DNA of 64,000 nucleotides from CAWBJP01 sp963789165 (GTDB lineage Bacteria > Actinomycetota > Acidimicrobiia > IMCC26256 > BP-133), in the NCBI GenBank assembly GCA_963789165.1, contig CAWBJP010000004.1:113359-177358 (forward strand), read 5' to 3'. Below are positions 44,693 through 53,188 of the stretch, piece after piece. Both the position numbers and the translations under genes were made by a program. Positions within the stretch are counted from its first letter, which is position 1. Each line of letters starts with the position of its first letter. The notes beneath the pieces were generated by a model. That model had not been told where the DNA came from, did not search any database, and saw only the letters and a list, made by a program, of their open reading frames with translations.

Positions 44693-45406
44693 CTAGGCGG
44701 CGGCCGATGGGGCCAACGACGGGTACAGCGCGATAAGCGGCGCCGAGAGCGCGGCACGTACCAGTCGAGTCGTTTCGTCGGCGAGCACTTCGAGCTGGCC
44801 GGCTTCGACGCCGTTGAGTGTCGCTTCGGCGACCCGCTCGGGCGCCGTTTTCGGGGCGGCGACAGCCGCCGCCATGTCGGTGTCCATGTACCCGACGTGG
44901 ACAGCCACGACGAGGGTCTTCTGGCTGGCGAGGCTGAGCCGCAATGAGTTCGTGGCCGCCCACATCGCTGCCTTGGCGGCCGAGTACGCGCCGAAGTCGG
45001 CGGACGTGACCCACGAAAGAACGGACAACACGTTGACAAGGGCGCCTCCGCCGTTGTTGGCGAGGACCGGCGCGAAGCTGCGGCTGACGGCGACAGGGCC
45101 GAGGTAGTTCACTTCCAACTCCTGACGAAGCCCGTCTTCGTCTCCCAGGGTCGGCGCGCCGGTGAAGATACCGGCGTTGTTGATGACGAGTGTGACGTCC
45201 TCGGCCAGGCGCGCCGCCTCGACGATCGAGCCGCGGTCGGTGACGTCGAGCCTGACCGGTACGAGCCTGGGGTCGGTGATCGTCTGCGGTCGGCGCGCCG
45301 CGGCGTACACCTTGGCTGCGCCACGTTGCAGGAGGGCTTGGGCGTATGCCGCTCCGAGTCCTCGGTTGGCGCCGGTGACCAAGGCGACGGATCCTTCGAT
45401 GTTCAT
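44693..45406 (-). CDS. Short-chain dehydrogenase/reductase
   Basis: 237 residues, TGANRGLGAAYAQALL cofactor loop, LDVTD, NNAG, and catalytic LSVLSW ... YSAAKAAMWA. Classical SDR similar to those with NADP preference (AAARRP after strand 2). AGAGGAG precedes ATG 45406. Confidence 0.88.
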   Translation of the reverse strand: MNIEGSVALVTGANRGLGAAYAQALLQRGAAKVYAAARRPQTITDPRLVPVRLDVTDRGSIVEAARLAEDVTLVINNAGIFTGAPTLGDEDGLRQELEVNYLGPVAVSRSFAPVLANNGGGALVNVLSVLSWVTSADFGAYSAAKAAMWAATNSLRLSLASQKTLVVAVHVGYMDTDMAAAVAAPKTAPERVAEATLNGVEAGQLEVLADETTRLVRAALSAPLIALYPSLAPSAAA

Positions 45407-45464
45407 CGTGTGCTCCTCTGCTCGGTTGTTCCGCGGTGCTGGGCGTTCTGGCACGGCATCGCCG

Positions 45465-46448
45465 TCACCAGGCGAAGAGCACCTTGCCGGCGCGGCCGGT
45501 CTGGACGGCGTGGGCCACGGCATCCCGGTACTGCTCGAGCGGGTAGGTGGCTGCGACGGGGGCCCGCAGGACGCCTTCGGCGATGAGGGAGGCGAGCCGG
45601 GCATAAGCGGCGGCGATCTCGCGGCGGGGAGTCGTCTCGAGCCAGTGCTTCAGCCAGAACCCCCGCACGTGGACATCACGGAAGATGAGGTCGGGGGGCG
45701 AGACGACGACCGGGTCGCCGCTCATTCCCCCGTAGCTGACGAGGGTGCCCCCGTCGACGAGCCAGGAGGAGAGTTCGGTGATCACGTCCCCGGCGACCGC
45801 GTCGAGCAGCAGGGAGATCCGCTTGTCGCCGAGGGCCTGCTCCAGTTGCGCACGGAGATCCGGCCCACTGATGACAACTGCGTCGGCGCCCAATTCCAGC
45901 AGCTCCGCCGCAGCCTCGGGTCGGCGCACCACGTTGAGGGTGCGGACGCCGGCCTGCTTGGCCAGGGCGATGACGTAGCGGCCCACGGCCGAATTGGCGG
46001 CGGTCTGTCCGACCCACGTGCCTGGCGGGAGCTCGACGAAGCGACGGAGCAGGAGGTCGGCCGTCAGGGGGTTGATGCCGAGCATCGCCAGCTGGAGCGC
46101 GTCGGCCGCCGGGTCGACCGGGATGGCGCTGCCTTCGTCGATCACGGTCTGGTCCTGCCAGGTGCCGTGTTCCAGGGTGGGAATGATCAGGACCCGCTCG
46201 CCGATGCGGACGGGATCGACGCCGGGGCCCACGGCGACGATCCGGCCGACGCCTTCGGCGCCGAGCGGGGCGGGCAGGGCGGGGCGATATCCATAGCGAC
46301 CGCTGATGAGGAGCAGGTCCGACGGATTGATGGGGGCAGCCTCCAACGCCACAAGCACCTGTCCGGCCCCGGGTTCGGGCGCGACCGACACAATCAGCTC
46401 CGGAGCCGTGGTCGGCTTCCCGAAGGCCCGCAATTGCAACGTTTTCAT
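45465..46448 (-). CDS. Zinc-independent medium-chain reductase (quinone/2-enoyl reductase-like)
   Basis: 327 residues of the MDR superfamily without zinc ligands: PINPSDLLLISGRYGYRP and PLGAEGVGRIVAVGPGV resemble mitochondrial 2-enoyl thioester reductase; nucleotide site GQTAANSAVGRYVIALAKQ. C-terminus GRAGKVLFAW. First gene of the minus-strand cluster, divergent from an HxlR regulator that likely controls it. Confidence 0.87.
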   Translation of the reverse strand: MKTLQLRAFGKPTTAPELIVSVAPEPGAGQVLVALEAAPINPSDLLLISGRYGYRPALPAPLGAEGVGRIVAVGPGVDPVRIGERVLIIPTLEHGTWQDQTVIDEGSAIPVDPAADALQLAMLGINPLTADLLLRRFVELPPGTWVGQTAANSAVGRYVIALAKQAGVRTLNVVRRPEAAAELLELGADAVVISGPDLRAQLEQALGDKRISLLLDAVAGDVITELSSWLVDGGTLVSYGGMSGDPVVVSPPDLIFRDVHVRGFWLKHWLETTPRREIAAAYARLASLIAEGVLRAPVAATYPLEQYRDAVAHAVQTGRAGKVLFAW

Positions 46449-46494
46449 CGTGATATCTCCGGTCGATGGTCGGATGACCAAGGTGTGAGTTTTT

Positions 46495-46507
46495 TGATAG
46501 AACGCAC
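46495..46507 (-). promoter_or_regulatory. HxlR operator-like motif, copy 1
   Basis: Minus strand GTGCGTTCTATCA in the 103-bp divergent promoter of the reductase and HxlR genes. Same motif near 47494 and 48156. Confidence 0.5.
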
Positions 46508-46551
46508 CATACCACAGTAAGTTTCATGATGGCACCAACTATCGTGGAGGC

Positions 46552-47037
46552 GTGCGCCGGACCAGCTACAAGGACATGAACTGCTCCGTCGCCCAGTGCC
46601 TCGAGGTCGTGGGCGAATGTTGGTCCCTACTGATCCTGCGCGACGCCTTTCTCGGGATCCGGCGGTTCGACGACTTCCAGGCCCGCCTCGGGATCTCCCG
46701 GAACGTGCTGAATCAGCGCCTCTGCCGGCTCGTCGAGCACGGTGTGCTCGAACGGGTCCCCTATCAGGAGCATCCACCCCGCCACGAGTACCGGCTCACC
46801 GACAAAGGGCGGGACCTGTGGCTGGTCGTCGCCGCCCTGCGTCAATGGGGCGACAAGTGGGCGGCGCCCGACGGCCCACCCCTCGATGTCATCCACACCG
46901 CCTGCGGCCATGTCACCGACGCCGTGCCCACGTGCTCGCAATGCGGTGAGCCCCTCGAAGCCGGAGCGCTCCGAGCCGTGCCCGGCCCGGGCGGGCGAAC
47001 CACGAGTGCCGGCGAATCAAGGCGAGGCCGAGGTTAA
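46552..47037 (+). CDS. HxlR family regulator with C-terminal Cys-rich extension
   Basis: 161 residues. HxlR winged helix: MNCSVAQCLEVVGECWSLLILRDAFLG, FQARLGISRNVLNQRL, YRLTDKG. The N-terminal Cys is typical of redox/electrophile-sensing HxlR members. Beyond the domain a CGHVTDAVPTCSQCGEPL segment looks like a zinc ribbon. GTG 46552. Close paralogue of the regulator at 47529. Confidence 0.9.
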   Translation: MRRTSYKDMNCSVAQCLEVVGECWSLLILRDAFLGIRRFDDFQARLGISRNVLNQRLCRLVEHGVLERVPYQEHPPRHEYRLTDKGRDLWLVVAALRQWGDKWAAPDGPPLDVIHTACGHVTDAVPTCSQCGEPLEAGALRAVPGPGGRTTSAGESRRGRG

Positions 47038-47154
47038 GAAGATCGTCGAGCATCGATCGTGGCGGTGAGTTCGTCTGGCTGTTCCCCCCTCGGCGCCAGC
47101 CCAGCCGGACACACATTGGTTGAGCCCGCTATCAAGTCTTAGGAGCCGTCTGTA

Positions 47155-47175
47155 CTGTGCCCAATCGTGTGCCCA
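47155..47175 (+). repeat. Putative integrase arm site left of att copy 1
   Basis: Direct repeats TGTGCCCAA at 47155 and 47167 (12-bp period), 106 bp before the att core. Followed at 47217-47242 by a 26-bp stretch also found left of att copy 4. Confidence 0.6.
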
Positions 47176-47281
47176 ACAAGTCAGGAACGTACGAACGGTC
47201 CTGAACGGCTGCGGACGCGAAGATCCTGGTCAGCCAACGATTCCGTACGGGACTGAACAGGGCTGAAACGCCACGCCGGAG

Positions 47282-47325
47282 ACTCTTAATCCGCGTGTTC
47301 CGGGTTCGAGTCCCGGGGGGCGTAC
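47282..47325 (+). repeat. att copy 1: tRNA-Lys 3' fragment
   Basis: 44 bp identical to tRNA-Lys positions 41202-41245 (actcttaatccgcg ... ggcgtac). No acceptor or D arm, so not a functional tRNA. Marks the right end of the first island segment. Confidence 0.95.
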
Positions 47326-47493
47326 TCAAAAAACCCAGGTAAGGGACCTGTACTTCGTTTCAACGACTCGGGTCCTTCCAGTCTTCACCGTCCGGCTCCC
47401 GGCGAGCTCGCCCGGCCCCGGCCGATAGCCAGCCCATACCGCAGAGCCGCCCCCCAGATCAAATGGTCGGAGCGCTTGCCTTCGTGGCTCTGA

Positions 47494-47506
47494 GTGCGTT
47501 CCATCA
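47494..47506 (+). promoter_or_regulatory. HxlR operator-like motif, copy 2
   Basis: GTGCGTTCCATCA, 22 bp upstream of the second HxlR ATG; likely autoregulatory. Confidence 0.5.
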
Positions 47507-47528
47507 CGCAACCCTATATGCTGAAGTC

Positions 47529-48026
47529 ATGCAGCGGACCAGCTTCGAGGACATGAACTGCTCGGTGGCGCAATGTCTCGAGCTCGTAGGGGAGTGGTGG
47601 AGCCTGCTCATCGTGCGGGACGCCTTCTTGGGCGTGACCCGCTTCGATGACTTCCAGGCCCGCCTCGGAATCTCCCGCAACATCCTCAACCAGCGGTTGA
47701 ACCGCCTGGTCGACAGCGGCGTCCTCAAGCGAGTGCCGTACCAGGACCATCCACCCCGTTCGGAGTACCGACTGACGGACAAGGGCCGAGACCTCTGGCC
47801 GGTGGTGAACGCCATGCGCCAGTGGGGCGACCGGTGGGCGGCTCCCGCCGGACCGCCGGTGAAGATGCGGCACACCCGCTGCGGGCGCGTGGTCAAGGCG
47901 GTGCCGGTCTGTTCGCACTGCGGCGAGCCACTCGACGCCAGGACGGTCACCGTCGTCCCCGGGCCGGGCGCGTCCGAAGGCGACTTCGACCGCACCCGGC
48001 TGGCCCGAGCTCGCTCGGACCGCTGA
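47529..48026 (+). CDS. HxlR family regulator, second paralogue
   Basis: 165 residues, clearly homologous to the 46552 gene throughout, including MNCSVAQCLELVGEWWSLLIVRDAFLG and the C-terminal Cys motif (CGRVVKAVPVCSHCGEPL). ATG 47529 is chosen because homology begins there. The two paralogues lie on either side of att copy 1. Confidence 0.9.
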   Translation: MQRTSFEDMNCSVAQCLELVGEWWSLLIVRDAFLGVTRFDDFQARLGISRNILNQRLNRLVDSGVLKRVPYQDHPPRSEYRLTDKGRDLWPVVNAMRQWGDRWAAPAGPPVKMRHTRCGRVVKAVPVCSHCGEPLDARTVTVVPGPGASEGDFDRTRLARARSDR

Positions 48027-48138
48027 GCCGGCACGGCTTCGGCGGTATCTCCGAGCCGCTTGCGTCGCCAACGACGGGCGGTTCGGCGCTGCGAGTTCGG
48101 CCCTGCGTCTCTCCGAGCCCGACAGTGAGTTGCATCAA

Positions 48139-48169
48139 GGAACGCACCAGGGTAGTGTACGTTCCATCA
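48139..48169 (+). promoter_or_regulatory. HxlR operator-like inverted repeat
   Basis: GGAACGCAC (48139-48147) faces GTGTACGTTCCATCA (48155-48169), an inverted version of the motif at 46495 and 47494, upstream of the chimeric mini-ORF and molybdopterin oxidoreductase. Confidence 0.5.
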
Positions 48170-48213
48170 ACGCACTTACTGCCCCGGCGAGGGCTCCAGC
48201 GAAGGCGGTTGGG

Positions 48214-48279
48214 ATGTCCGACGCCGTCATCATCGACGCGGTACGCACCCCAGTGGGCAAGGTGCTCTTCACGTGGTGA
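48214..48279 (+). pseudogene. Chimeric remnant: thiolase N-terminus joined to reductase C-terminus
   Basis: 21 codons reading MSDAVIIDAVRTPVG, the universal thiolase start, then KVLFTW and stop. The end matches the C-terminus KVLFAW of the medium-chain reductase at 45465, including the DNA GGCAAGGTGCTCTTC. This is best explained as a deletion junction that removed the rest of a thiolase and most of a reductase gene. Confidence 0.65.
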
Positions 48280-48314
48280 TGCGGAGGCCCCTCGATCTTT
48301 CGGAAAGGGCTCGA

Positions 48315-50666
48315 ATGAGCGACGCCGACTGGAAGCAGAACGCCTGCAGCCTCTGTTATGTGAACTGCGGCATCGAGGTGAAGACCGAGGGCCGGGCCAT
48401 CACCCGGGTGCGGGGCGACAAGGCCCACCCCCATACCGCCGGTTACCTGTGCCAGAAGGCACAGCGGCTCACGTGGTACGGGAACCACGCCGACCGCTTG
48501 ACCTCCCCGCTACGCCGCCGGCCTGACGGTACGCACGAGCCGATCGACTGGGGCACCGCCCTCGGCGAAATCGCCACCCGGCTTAAGGCGATCCGGGACG
48601 CCGACGGGGCGGTGGGCCGGCCCGGATCGTTCGCCTACTACGGCGGTGGCGGTCAAGGGAACCATTCCGGCGGGGCCTACGGGACCGCCCTCATGAAATG
48701 GATGGGCTCGACCCGCTACTTCAATGCCCTCTCCCAGGAGAAGACCGGCGATTTCTGGGTCAACGGCAAGATGTTCGGGTCTCAGACGTGCCATACCTCA
48801 GAGGGTGTCGACGACTGCGACCTGCTCGTGGTGATCGGCTGCAACCCGTGGCTGGCCCACGGCTTCCGCAACGCCCGCAAGGTCGTCAACGACATCAAGA
48901 ACCAAGCCGATCGCAAGATGATCGTCATCGACCCCCGCCGCACCGAGACCGCCGACGTCGCCGATCTCCACCTTCCCCTCCGGCCCGGGACCGACGCCTT
49001 CCTGCTGTCGGCGATGATCGCCATGATCATCGAGCGCAACGCCCACGACGCCGCCTGGCTCGCCGAGCACACCGACGGTTTCGTCGACGTGGCGGCCACC
49101 CTGGCCAAGGTTCCGGTCGCCGAATGGGTCGCCCAAGCCGACGTCGAGATGGCCGACGTCGAACGGGCCGTCGACATGATCCTGGCTGCCGAGGCCATGA
49201 CCGTCCGGGTCGAGCTCGGCATCCAGCAGGGACGCCATTCCACGCTCAACAGCTACCTGGAGAAGCTCCTCTACCTCGTCACGGGGAACTTCGGTCGGGA
49301 GGGGACCAACAACTTGCACAGCTGGCTGCAGCCGCTGTGGGCCAACTCCAAAGGGCAGCGTTCGGAGATCACCGGGGTCGAGTACATCGCCGGGCTGCTC
49401 CCCCCGAACACCCTCACCGAAGAGATCCTCAGCGACCACCCCAACCGGGTCCGCGCCGTCTGGGTCGAATCCTCCAACCCGGCCAACACCGTGGCCGACA
49501 CCGCCGCCGTGGAAGCCGCCATCCGCGCCTGCGAGCTTTCCGTCGTGGTCGACATCGCCTACACCGAGACCGCTGCCCTGGCCGACTATGTGCTGCCCGC
49601 CGCCTCCCAGCACGAGAAGTGGGAATACACCCTGTTCAACTTCGAGTGGCCCACCAATTACTTCCACGTCCGCCGGCCCCTTTTCGAGCCGCTGGAAGGG
49701 ACCCTGCCCGAGTCGGAGATCTACGCCCGGCTGTTCGAACGGCTCGGCGTCCTCCCGAGCACAGAGGCCCTGGCGGAACTGACCGAAGTCGCCCGCCACG
49801 ACCGCCAGCACCTCCTCCCACGCGCCGGCGACGTCATGGCCGACCACCCAGGCCTCTCGGACATCCTCCCGGTGCTCCTCTACCGCACGCTGGGCGCCAC
49901 GCTGCCCGATGGCGCCGCCCACATCGCCCCGCTGTGGCTCGCCTGTCACCGGGCGGTCTCGTCAATGGAGACCGCCGTGCAGCGGGCCCTCGACACCGAC
50001 GCCTCCGGTGCCGCCCTCGGCGAGGCCCTCTTTGACAAGGCCATCAACAGCCCGAGCGGCTTCGCCTTCAGCCGGCACGATCACGATGACATCTGGCAGC
50101 TCGTCAAAGGTGACCGCATCCAACTTGCCATCCCGGAGCTGCTCGACTGGATCGGCCGGCTCGATCCCGCCGCCGAGCAGCCCGACCCTGACTACCCCTA
50201 CTCGCTGGTGAACGGCCAGCGCCGCTCCCACAATGCCAACCAGATCCTGCGCGCTCCCGCGTGGCGCAAGAGCGACCCCGATGGCGCGCTGCGCATCCAC
50301 CCCACCGATCTCGCCCAGCTCGGCCTCGACGCCGGCCGCTGGGTCGCCGTCGTCACCCCGACCGGCCGCATCGTCGTGCGCGTCGAGGTCGACGATTCGA
50401 TGCGTCGCGCTCAGGTCGCCCTGCCCCACGGCTTTGGCATGTCCTACCCCGACGGCCACGGCGGCCGGGTCACCAACGGCCCGCGCATCAACCAGATCAC
50501 CGCCGCCGACGACCGGGACCCGATCGCCGGGACCCCCCACCACAAAGACGTGCACGTCCGGCTGGAGGCCGCCGGCCCTGACGAAGCCGCCGCCGCCGAG
50601 GAGGCCAGCGCCCGGGTCGGCGAACTCATCGCCGCGGGGGTGGCGCTGGCGCGGGTCCAGGAGTGA
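48315..50666 (+). CDS. Molybdopterin oxidoreductase, formate-dehydrogenase/Nar-like catalytic subunit
   Basis: 783 residues of the DMSO-reductase family. N-terminal 4Fe-4S site Cys11, 14, 18, 46 (CSLCYVNC ... YLCQK); Mo-bisMGD domains with VIGCNPWLAHGF, VIDPRRTETADVADLHLPLRPGTD; C-terminal cap domain with NGQRRSHNANQILR. No signal peptide, so cytoplasmic. No electron-transfer subunit is encoded nearby. Family members oxidise or reduce small organics; substrate unknown. GGAAAGGG precedes ATG. Confidence 0.88.
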   Translation: MSDADWKQNACSLCYVNCGIEVKTEGRAITRVRGDKAHPHTAGYLCQKAQRLTWYGNHADRLTSPLRRRPDGTHEPIDWGTALGEIATRLKAIRDADGAVGRPGSFAYYGGGGQGNHSGGAYGTALMKWMGSTRYFNALSQEKTGDFWVNGKMFGSQTCHTSEGVDDCDLLVVIGCNPWLAHGFRNARKVVNDIKNQADRKMIVIDPRRTETADVADLHLPLRPGTDAFLLSAMIAMIIERNAHDAAWLAEHTDGFVDVAATLAKVPVAEWVAQADVEMADVERAVDMILAAEAMTVRVELGIQQGRHSTLNSYLEKLLYLVTGNFGREGTNNLHSWLQPLWANSKGQRSEITGVEYIAGLLPPNTLTEEILSDHPNRVRAVWVESSNPANTVADTAAVEAAIRACELSVVVDIAYTETAALADYVLPAASQHEKWEYTLFNFEWPTNYFHVRRPLFEPLEGTLPESEIYARLFERLGVLPSTEALAELTEVARHDRQHLLPRAGDVMADHPGLSDILPVLLYRTLGATLPDGAAHIAPLWLACHRAVSSMETAVQRALDTDASGAALGEALFDKAINSPSGFAFSRHDHDDIWQLVKGDRIQLAIPELLDWIGRLDPAAEQPDPDYPYSLVNGQRRSHNANQILRAPAWRKSDPDGALRIHPTDLAQLGLDAGRWVAVVTPTGRIVVRVEVDDSMRRAQVALPHGFGMSYPDGHGGRVTNGPRINQITAADDRDPIAGTPHHKDVHVRLEAAGPDEAAAAEEASARVGELIAAGVALARVQE

Positions 50667-50710
50667 CTCCGGAACCGGCGTCATCATTGGCTGACCCGAA
50701 AGGAACATCC

Positions 50711-51253
50711 ATGGTCTCGGCTGTCCCCCACCCCGTCACCCGGCTCGTCTTCCACATCGACGCATCTTTCGACGACTTCCGCGACCGCTACGAGCGAGCC
50801 GTTCCCACCATCGATCTGGCCAACCTGGTCGAGTTGTCGGCCGGGTTCAGCACCTGGGACGCCCTGGTGGAACGCACCGCCGAACTCGCCCCGCACGGCT
50901 TCCTCATTTACGGGCGCATCGACGTACATCCGTTGATGAGCCTGGCCGGCCACCGCTCCCGATGCATCGAATACCTGATGGGCAACCACGTCATCGCCGA
51001 GACGATGTTCCGCCACGACCCCGGCATCATGCTGTACGCACCGCTGCGCACCCTGTTGTACGAGGACCTGGAGGGCACGACGCACTTCGCGATAGATCAG
51101 CCGAGCACACGGTTCGCCAGCTTCGGGCACGACGACATCACAGCCACGGGCAGAACACTCGACCAGAAGCTGGCGGCGCTCCTCGTCGCACTCGACATTC
51201 CCGTTCCCGAGGTGCTGGGCAGCAGTCCAACGTCAGTCGACGCCCCGAGGTGA
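50711..51253 (+). CDS. DUF302-like protein
   Basis: 180 residues, domain resembling DUF302 (FDDFRDRYERAVPTIDLANL ... MLYAPLRTLLYED ... HFAIDQPSTRFASFG). Function unknown; often found with redox or metal genes. AAAGGA precedes ATG 50711. Follows the oxidoreductase by 44 bp, probably same transcript. Confidence 0.65.
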   Translation: MVSAVPHPVTRLVFHIDASFDDFRDRYERAVPTIDLANLVELSAGFSTWDALVERTAELAPHGFLIYGRIDVHPLMSLAGHRSRCIEYLMGNHVIAETMFRHDPGIMLYAPLRTLLYEDLEGTTHFAIDQPSTRFASFGHDDITATGRTLDQKLAALLVALDIPVPEVLGSSPTSVDAPR

Positions 51254-51363
51254 GTCCGAGTCGGACCGTCAAGGTGGTCCGCCAGCCGGGCGGCCCGGGC
51301 CCGGTGGCGCCCGCCGTGGCCGGCTCGTCGGGTTGGGGGGGGAACCGGTCGGGTCCTAGAGGC

Positions 51364-51780
51364 TTATCTGCGCCGGCGGGGGCCACGGCTGGCGGGCTGG
51401 GTGACGGGTTCCGCCGTCGGGGCGGCGGGGATGGGCCGGGTGATGGGCGCGCCGGCGGCGACTGTGAGCTCCTCGCCGTGGTGAGCGATGGGAAGGGCGT
51501 CGCCCTCCAGCAGGTGGTAGGTCGCCTCGACCGGCGTGATGTCGACGAGTAGACACCGTCCCTGGAAGAGGAAGCGGAAACTCAGCCTCGTCAGGGCGGC
51601 GGCGAGGCGCGGCGCGAACGTCAGCCGTCCGCCGTGGTCCCGCATGCCGCCGAAGCCGGCCACGGCGACGGTCCACGCGCCGGCCAGGGCGGCGATGTGC
51701 AGGCCGCTGCCCGTATTGCTATGGAGATCGTGGAGGTCGGCGAGTGCAGTTTCAGCCACGGGGCCGGCTTCCTACGCCGA
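51364..51780 (-). pseudogene. C-terminal fragment of a GH65 glycoside phosphorylase
   Basis: About 132 residues match only the end of family 65 trehalose/kojibiose phosphorylases: LHDLHSNTGSGLHIAALAGAW, LTRLSFRFLFQGRCLLVDIT, GEELTVAAGAPI. The rest of the gene should lie upstream (to the right) but is cut at att copy 2 (51783), so recombination at the att core severed it. Confidence 0.8.
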
Positions 51781-51782
51781 GA

Positions 51783-51826
51783 ACTCTTAATCCGCGTGTT
51801 CCGGGTTCGAGTCCCGGGGGGCGTAC
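51783..51826 (+). repeat. att copy 2: tRNA-Lys 3' fragment
   Basis: 44 bp identical to tRNA-Lys 41202-41245. Left flank cgccgaga is shared with att copy 4. No TGTG arm repeats on either side; both neighbouring coding fragments are truncated here. Confidence 0.94.
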
Positions 51827-51838
51827 TGAGATCGAAAG

Positions 51839-51860
51839 CCCTGCTGAAGCAGGGTTTTTT
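51839..51860 (+). terminator. Intrinsic terminator after att copy 2
   Basis: CCCTGC-TGAA-GCAGGG hairpin followed by TTTTTT, 12 bp after the att core; one of the few classical terminators in the window. Confidence 0.8.
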
Positions 51861-51890
51861 GTTTGCTCGCTTCTCCGGTGGCCGGTGGAT

Positions 51891-52049
51891 CAGAACATCG
51901 ACGACCAGATCGAGTGGCTCGACAACAACACCATCCTCTACGCGGTCGACACCGGCGTCGGAGTCCCCGACACTTACGCCACCCCGACCGACGGCACGGG
52001 ACAGCCCCGCGTGTTCCTCAAAGACGCCGACTCACCCGCTGTCGTGCGG
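51891..52049 (+). pseudogene. C-terminal scrap of a TolB/WD40-like beta-propeller protein
   Basis: 53 codons reading DDQIEWLDNNTILYAVD ... PRVFLKDADSPAVVR, the repeat pattern of TolB-like propellers. No start or upstream part; lost at att copy 2. Confidence 0.55.
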
Positions 52050-52101
52050 GCTGACCTCAAGCACTCCAGCCGGGACTTGACGAGGCTGGCACACATAGTC
52101 A

Positions 52102-52182
52102 CTGGCCGCTGGCGAGGCCAGGGTGGTGGATCTGACCCGCGACCTTGGCCTGGCACAGTCGAAAGTGTCGGCGCACCTGGCC
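52102..52182 (+). pseudogene. Helix-turn-helix scrap of an ArsR/CmtR-type regulator
   Basis: 27 codons reading LAAGEARVVDLTRDLGLAQS then KVSAHLA, the recognition helix region of CmtR/ArsR regulators, with no remaining N- or C-terminal parts. Confidence 0.55.
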
Positions 52183-52242
52183 CAGCAATTCGGCGCTGTT
52201 GGCGGAAGAAGAAGTACGCACCATCGACGGCCGTGGCTCTCC

Positions 52243-52824
52243 CTAAAGCATGGCAACGATGGCCGTCGCAAGACTGCGGACCTTGTCGATGGGCACCTTT
52301 GCCGAGATGAGGACATCGACATCGCCCTTTCGGACGGCGAAGCTATTGGTTGTTCTTCCCAAGAAGGTGACGGAGGCGGAGAACGCCTCGTCCCCAACAT
52401 CTGGGACGTCCGCCACCGGCGCGCCGCCCCCCACGAAGCCCGCCTTGTCCTTGGCAAAGTCGCCAGCGGTCGTCGGCGACCGTAAGCGGACAACGAGCTG
52501 GGTTCCGTCGGGGCTGTCGTAGTTACAGATCGCAGATGAGCCGCTGCGCGAGGCGGCCGGTTCCTTGACGGCCATGCCGATGTGCTCGCTGACGAGGGCG
52601 GCTGGTACCAGCGCGCAGCCGGGGCTGCCCACAGCGCTAGCCGCTGGGCCCGCGGTCGGCTCTGTTGACTCCGGGCCGGTACTGGTTGAGCTCGGCGCGC
52701 CCGTTTGGTCGTTGTCGGAGGCACTGCAGCCCGCGAAGACGACCGCTGTGAGGAAAACGAGACCGCTCGCGACCCGGCTGGGGCGGCGGACCCCCCGCCA
52801 CGGCGACGTCTCGATCCGGCTCAT
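52243..52824 (-). CDS. DUF3558-like lipoprotein
   Basis: 193 residues. Signal peptide with lipobox VVFAGC (Cys33), Ser/Thr/Pro-rich linker (36-65), then a domain with SPGCALVPAALVSEHIG and NYDSPDGTQLVVRLRSPTT that resembles actinobacterial DUF3558 lipoproteins. Function unknown. Sole intact gene of the third island segment. Confidence 0.7.
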   Translation of the reverse strand: MSRIETSPWRGVRRPSRVASGLVFLTAVVFAGCSASDNDQTGAPSSTSTGPESTEPTAGPAASAVGSPGCALVPAALVSEHIGMAVKEPAASRSGSSAICNYDSPDGTQLVVRLRSPTTAGDFAKDKAGFVGGGAPVADVPDVGDEAFSASVTFLGRTTNSFAVRKGDVDVLISAKVPIDKVRSLATAIVAML

Positions 52825-52970
52825 GGCTGTCAGTGTGGCCGATGGAACGGTCGATGGCCGCCCAGGAGCCCCTCCTGTTGGCCACCCACGCACTGGCCTC
52901 CCACACGTCATTTCTGGACCGCGGATTAGCGGTCCGCGGGTCCGTGAATCGGCGCCGGTGGATCGCGTTC

Positions 52971-52993
52971 GATACGCGACCTGGTCGCGTATC
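52971..52993. repeat. 23-bp perfect palindrome left of att copy 3
   Basis: GATACGCGACC-T-GGTCGCGTATC. Same design as 41307-41331, differing by paired substitutions; 100 bp before att copy 3. Confidence 0.7.
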
Positions 52994-53093
52994 CGCAGGG
53001 CTACTGGGCGCTCTGGGCGGTCTCAGTGCTCTGGGTGGAAGAAATACACGCTCGTCAGGGCACTGGAGCAACTGGGTGGACGAACGGGAGCGG

Positions 53094-53137
53094 ACTCTTA
53101 ATCCGCGTGTTCCGGGTTCGAGTCCCGGGGGGCGTAC
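53094..53137 (+). repeat. att copy 3: tRNA-Lys 3' fragment
   Basis: 44 bp identical to tRNA-Lys 41202-41245, with identity extending 5 nt further left (agcgg). The right flank (tgggcgttggtgctggta) resembles that of the intact tRNA (gagacgttgatgctggtc). Confidence 0.95.
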
Positions 53138-53188
53138 TGGGCGTTGGTGCTGGTAGGTGGCCGCTTTCTGGTGTCTCTCTTTCCGGGG

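Noticed and set aside
44520..44696. Short plus-strand frame between island genes
   Set aside because: No homology, no RBS, and it overlaps the end of the SDR gene on the other strand.
47132..47329. Minus-strand small proteins containing PPGTRTRNTRIKS (also near 54962-55255)
   Set aside because: This peptide is the antisense translation of the tRNA-Lys 3' fragment and is a known kind of spurious annotation.
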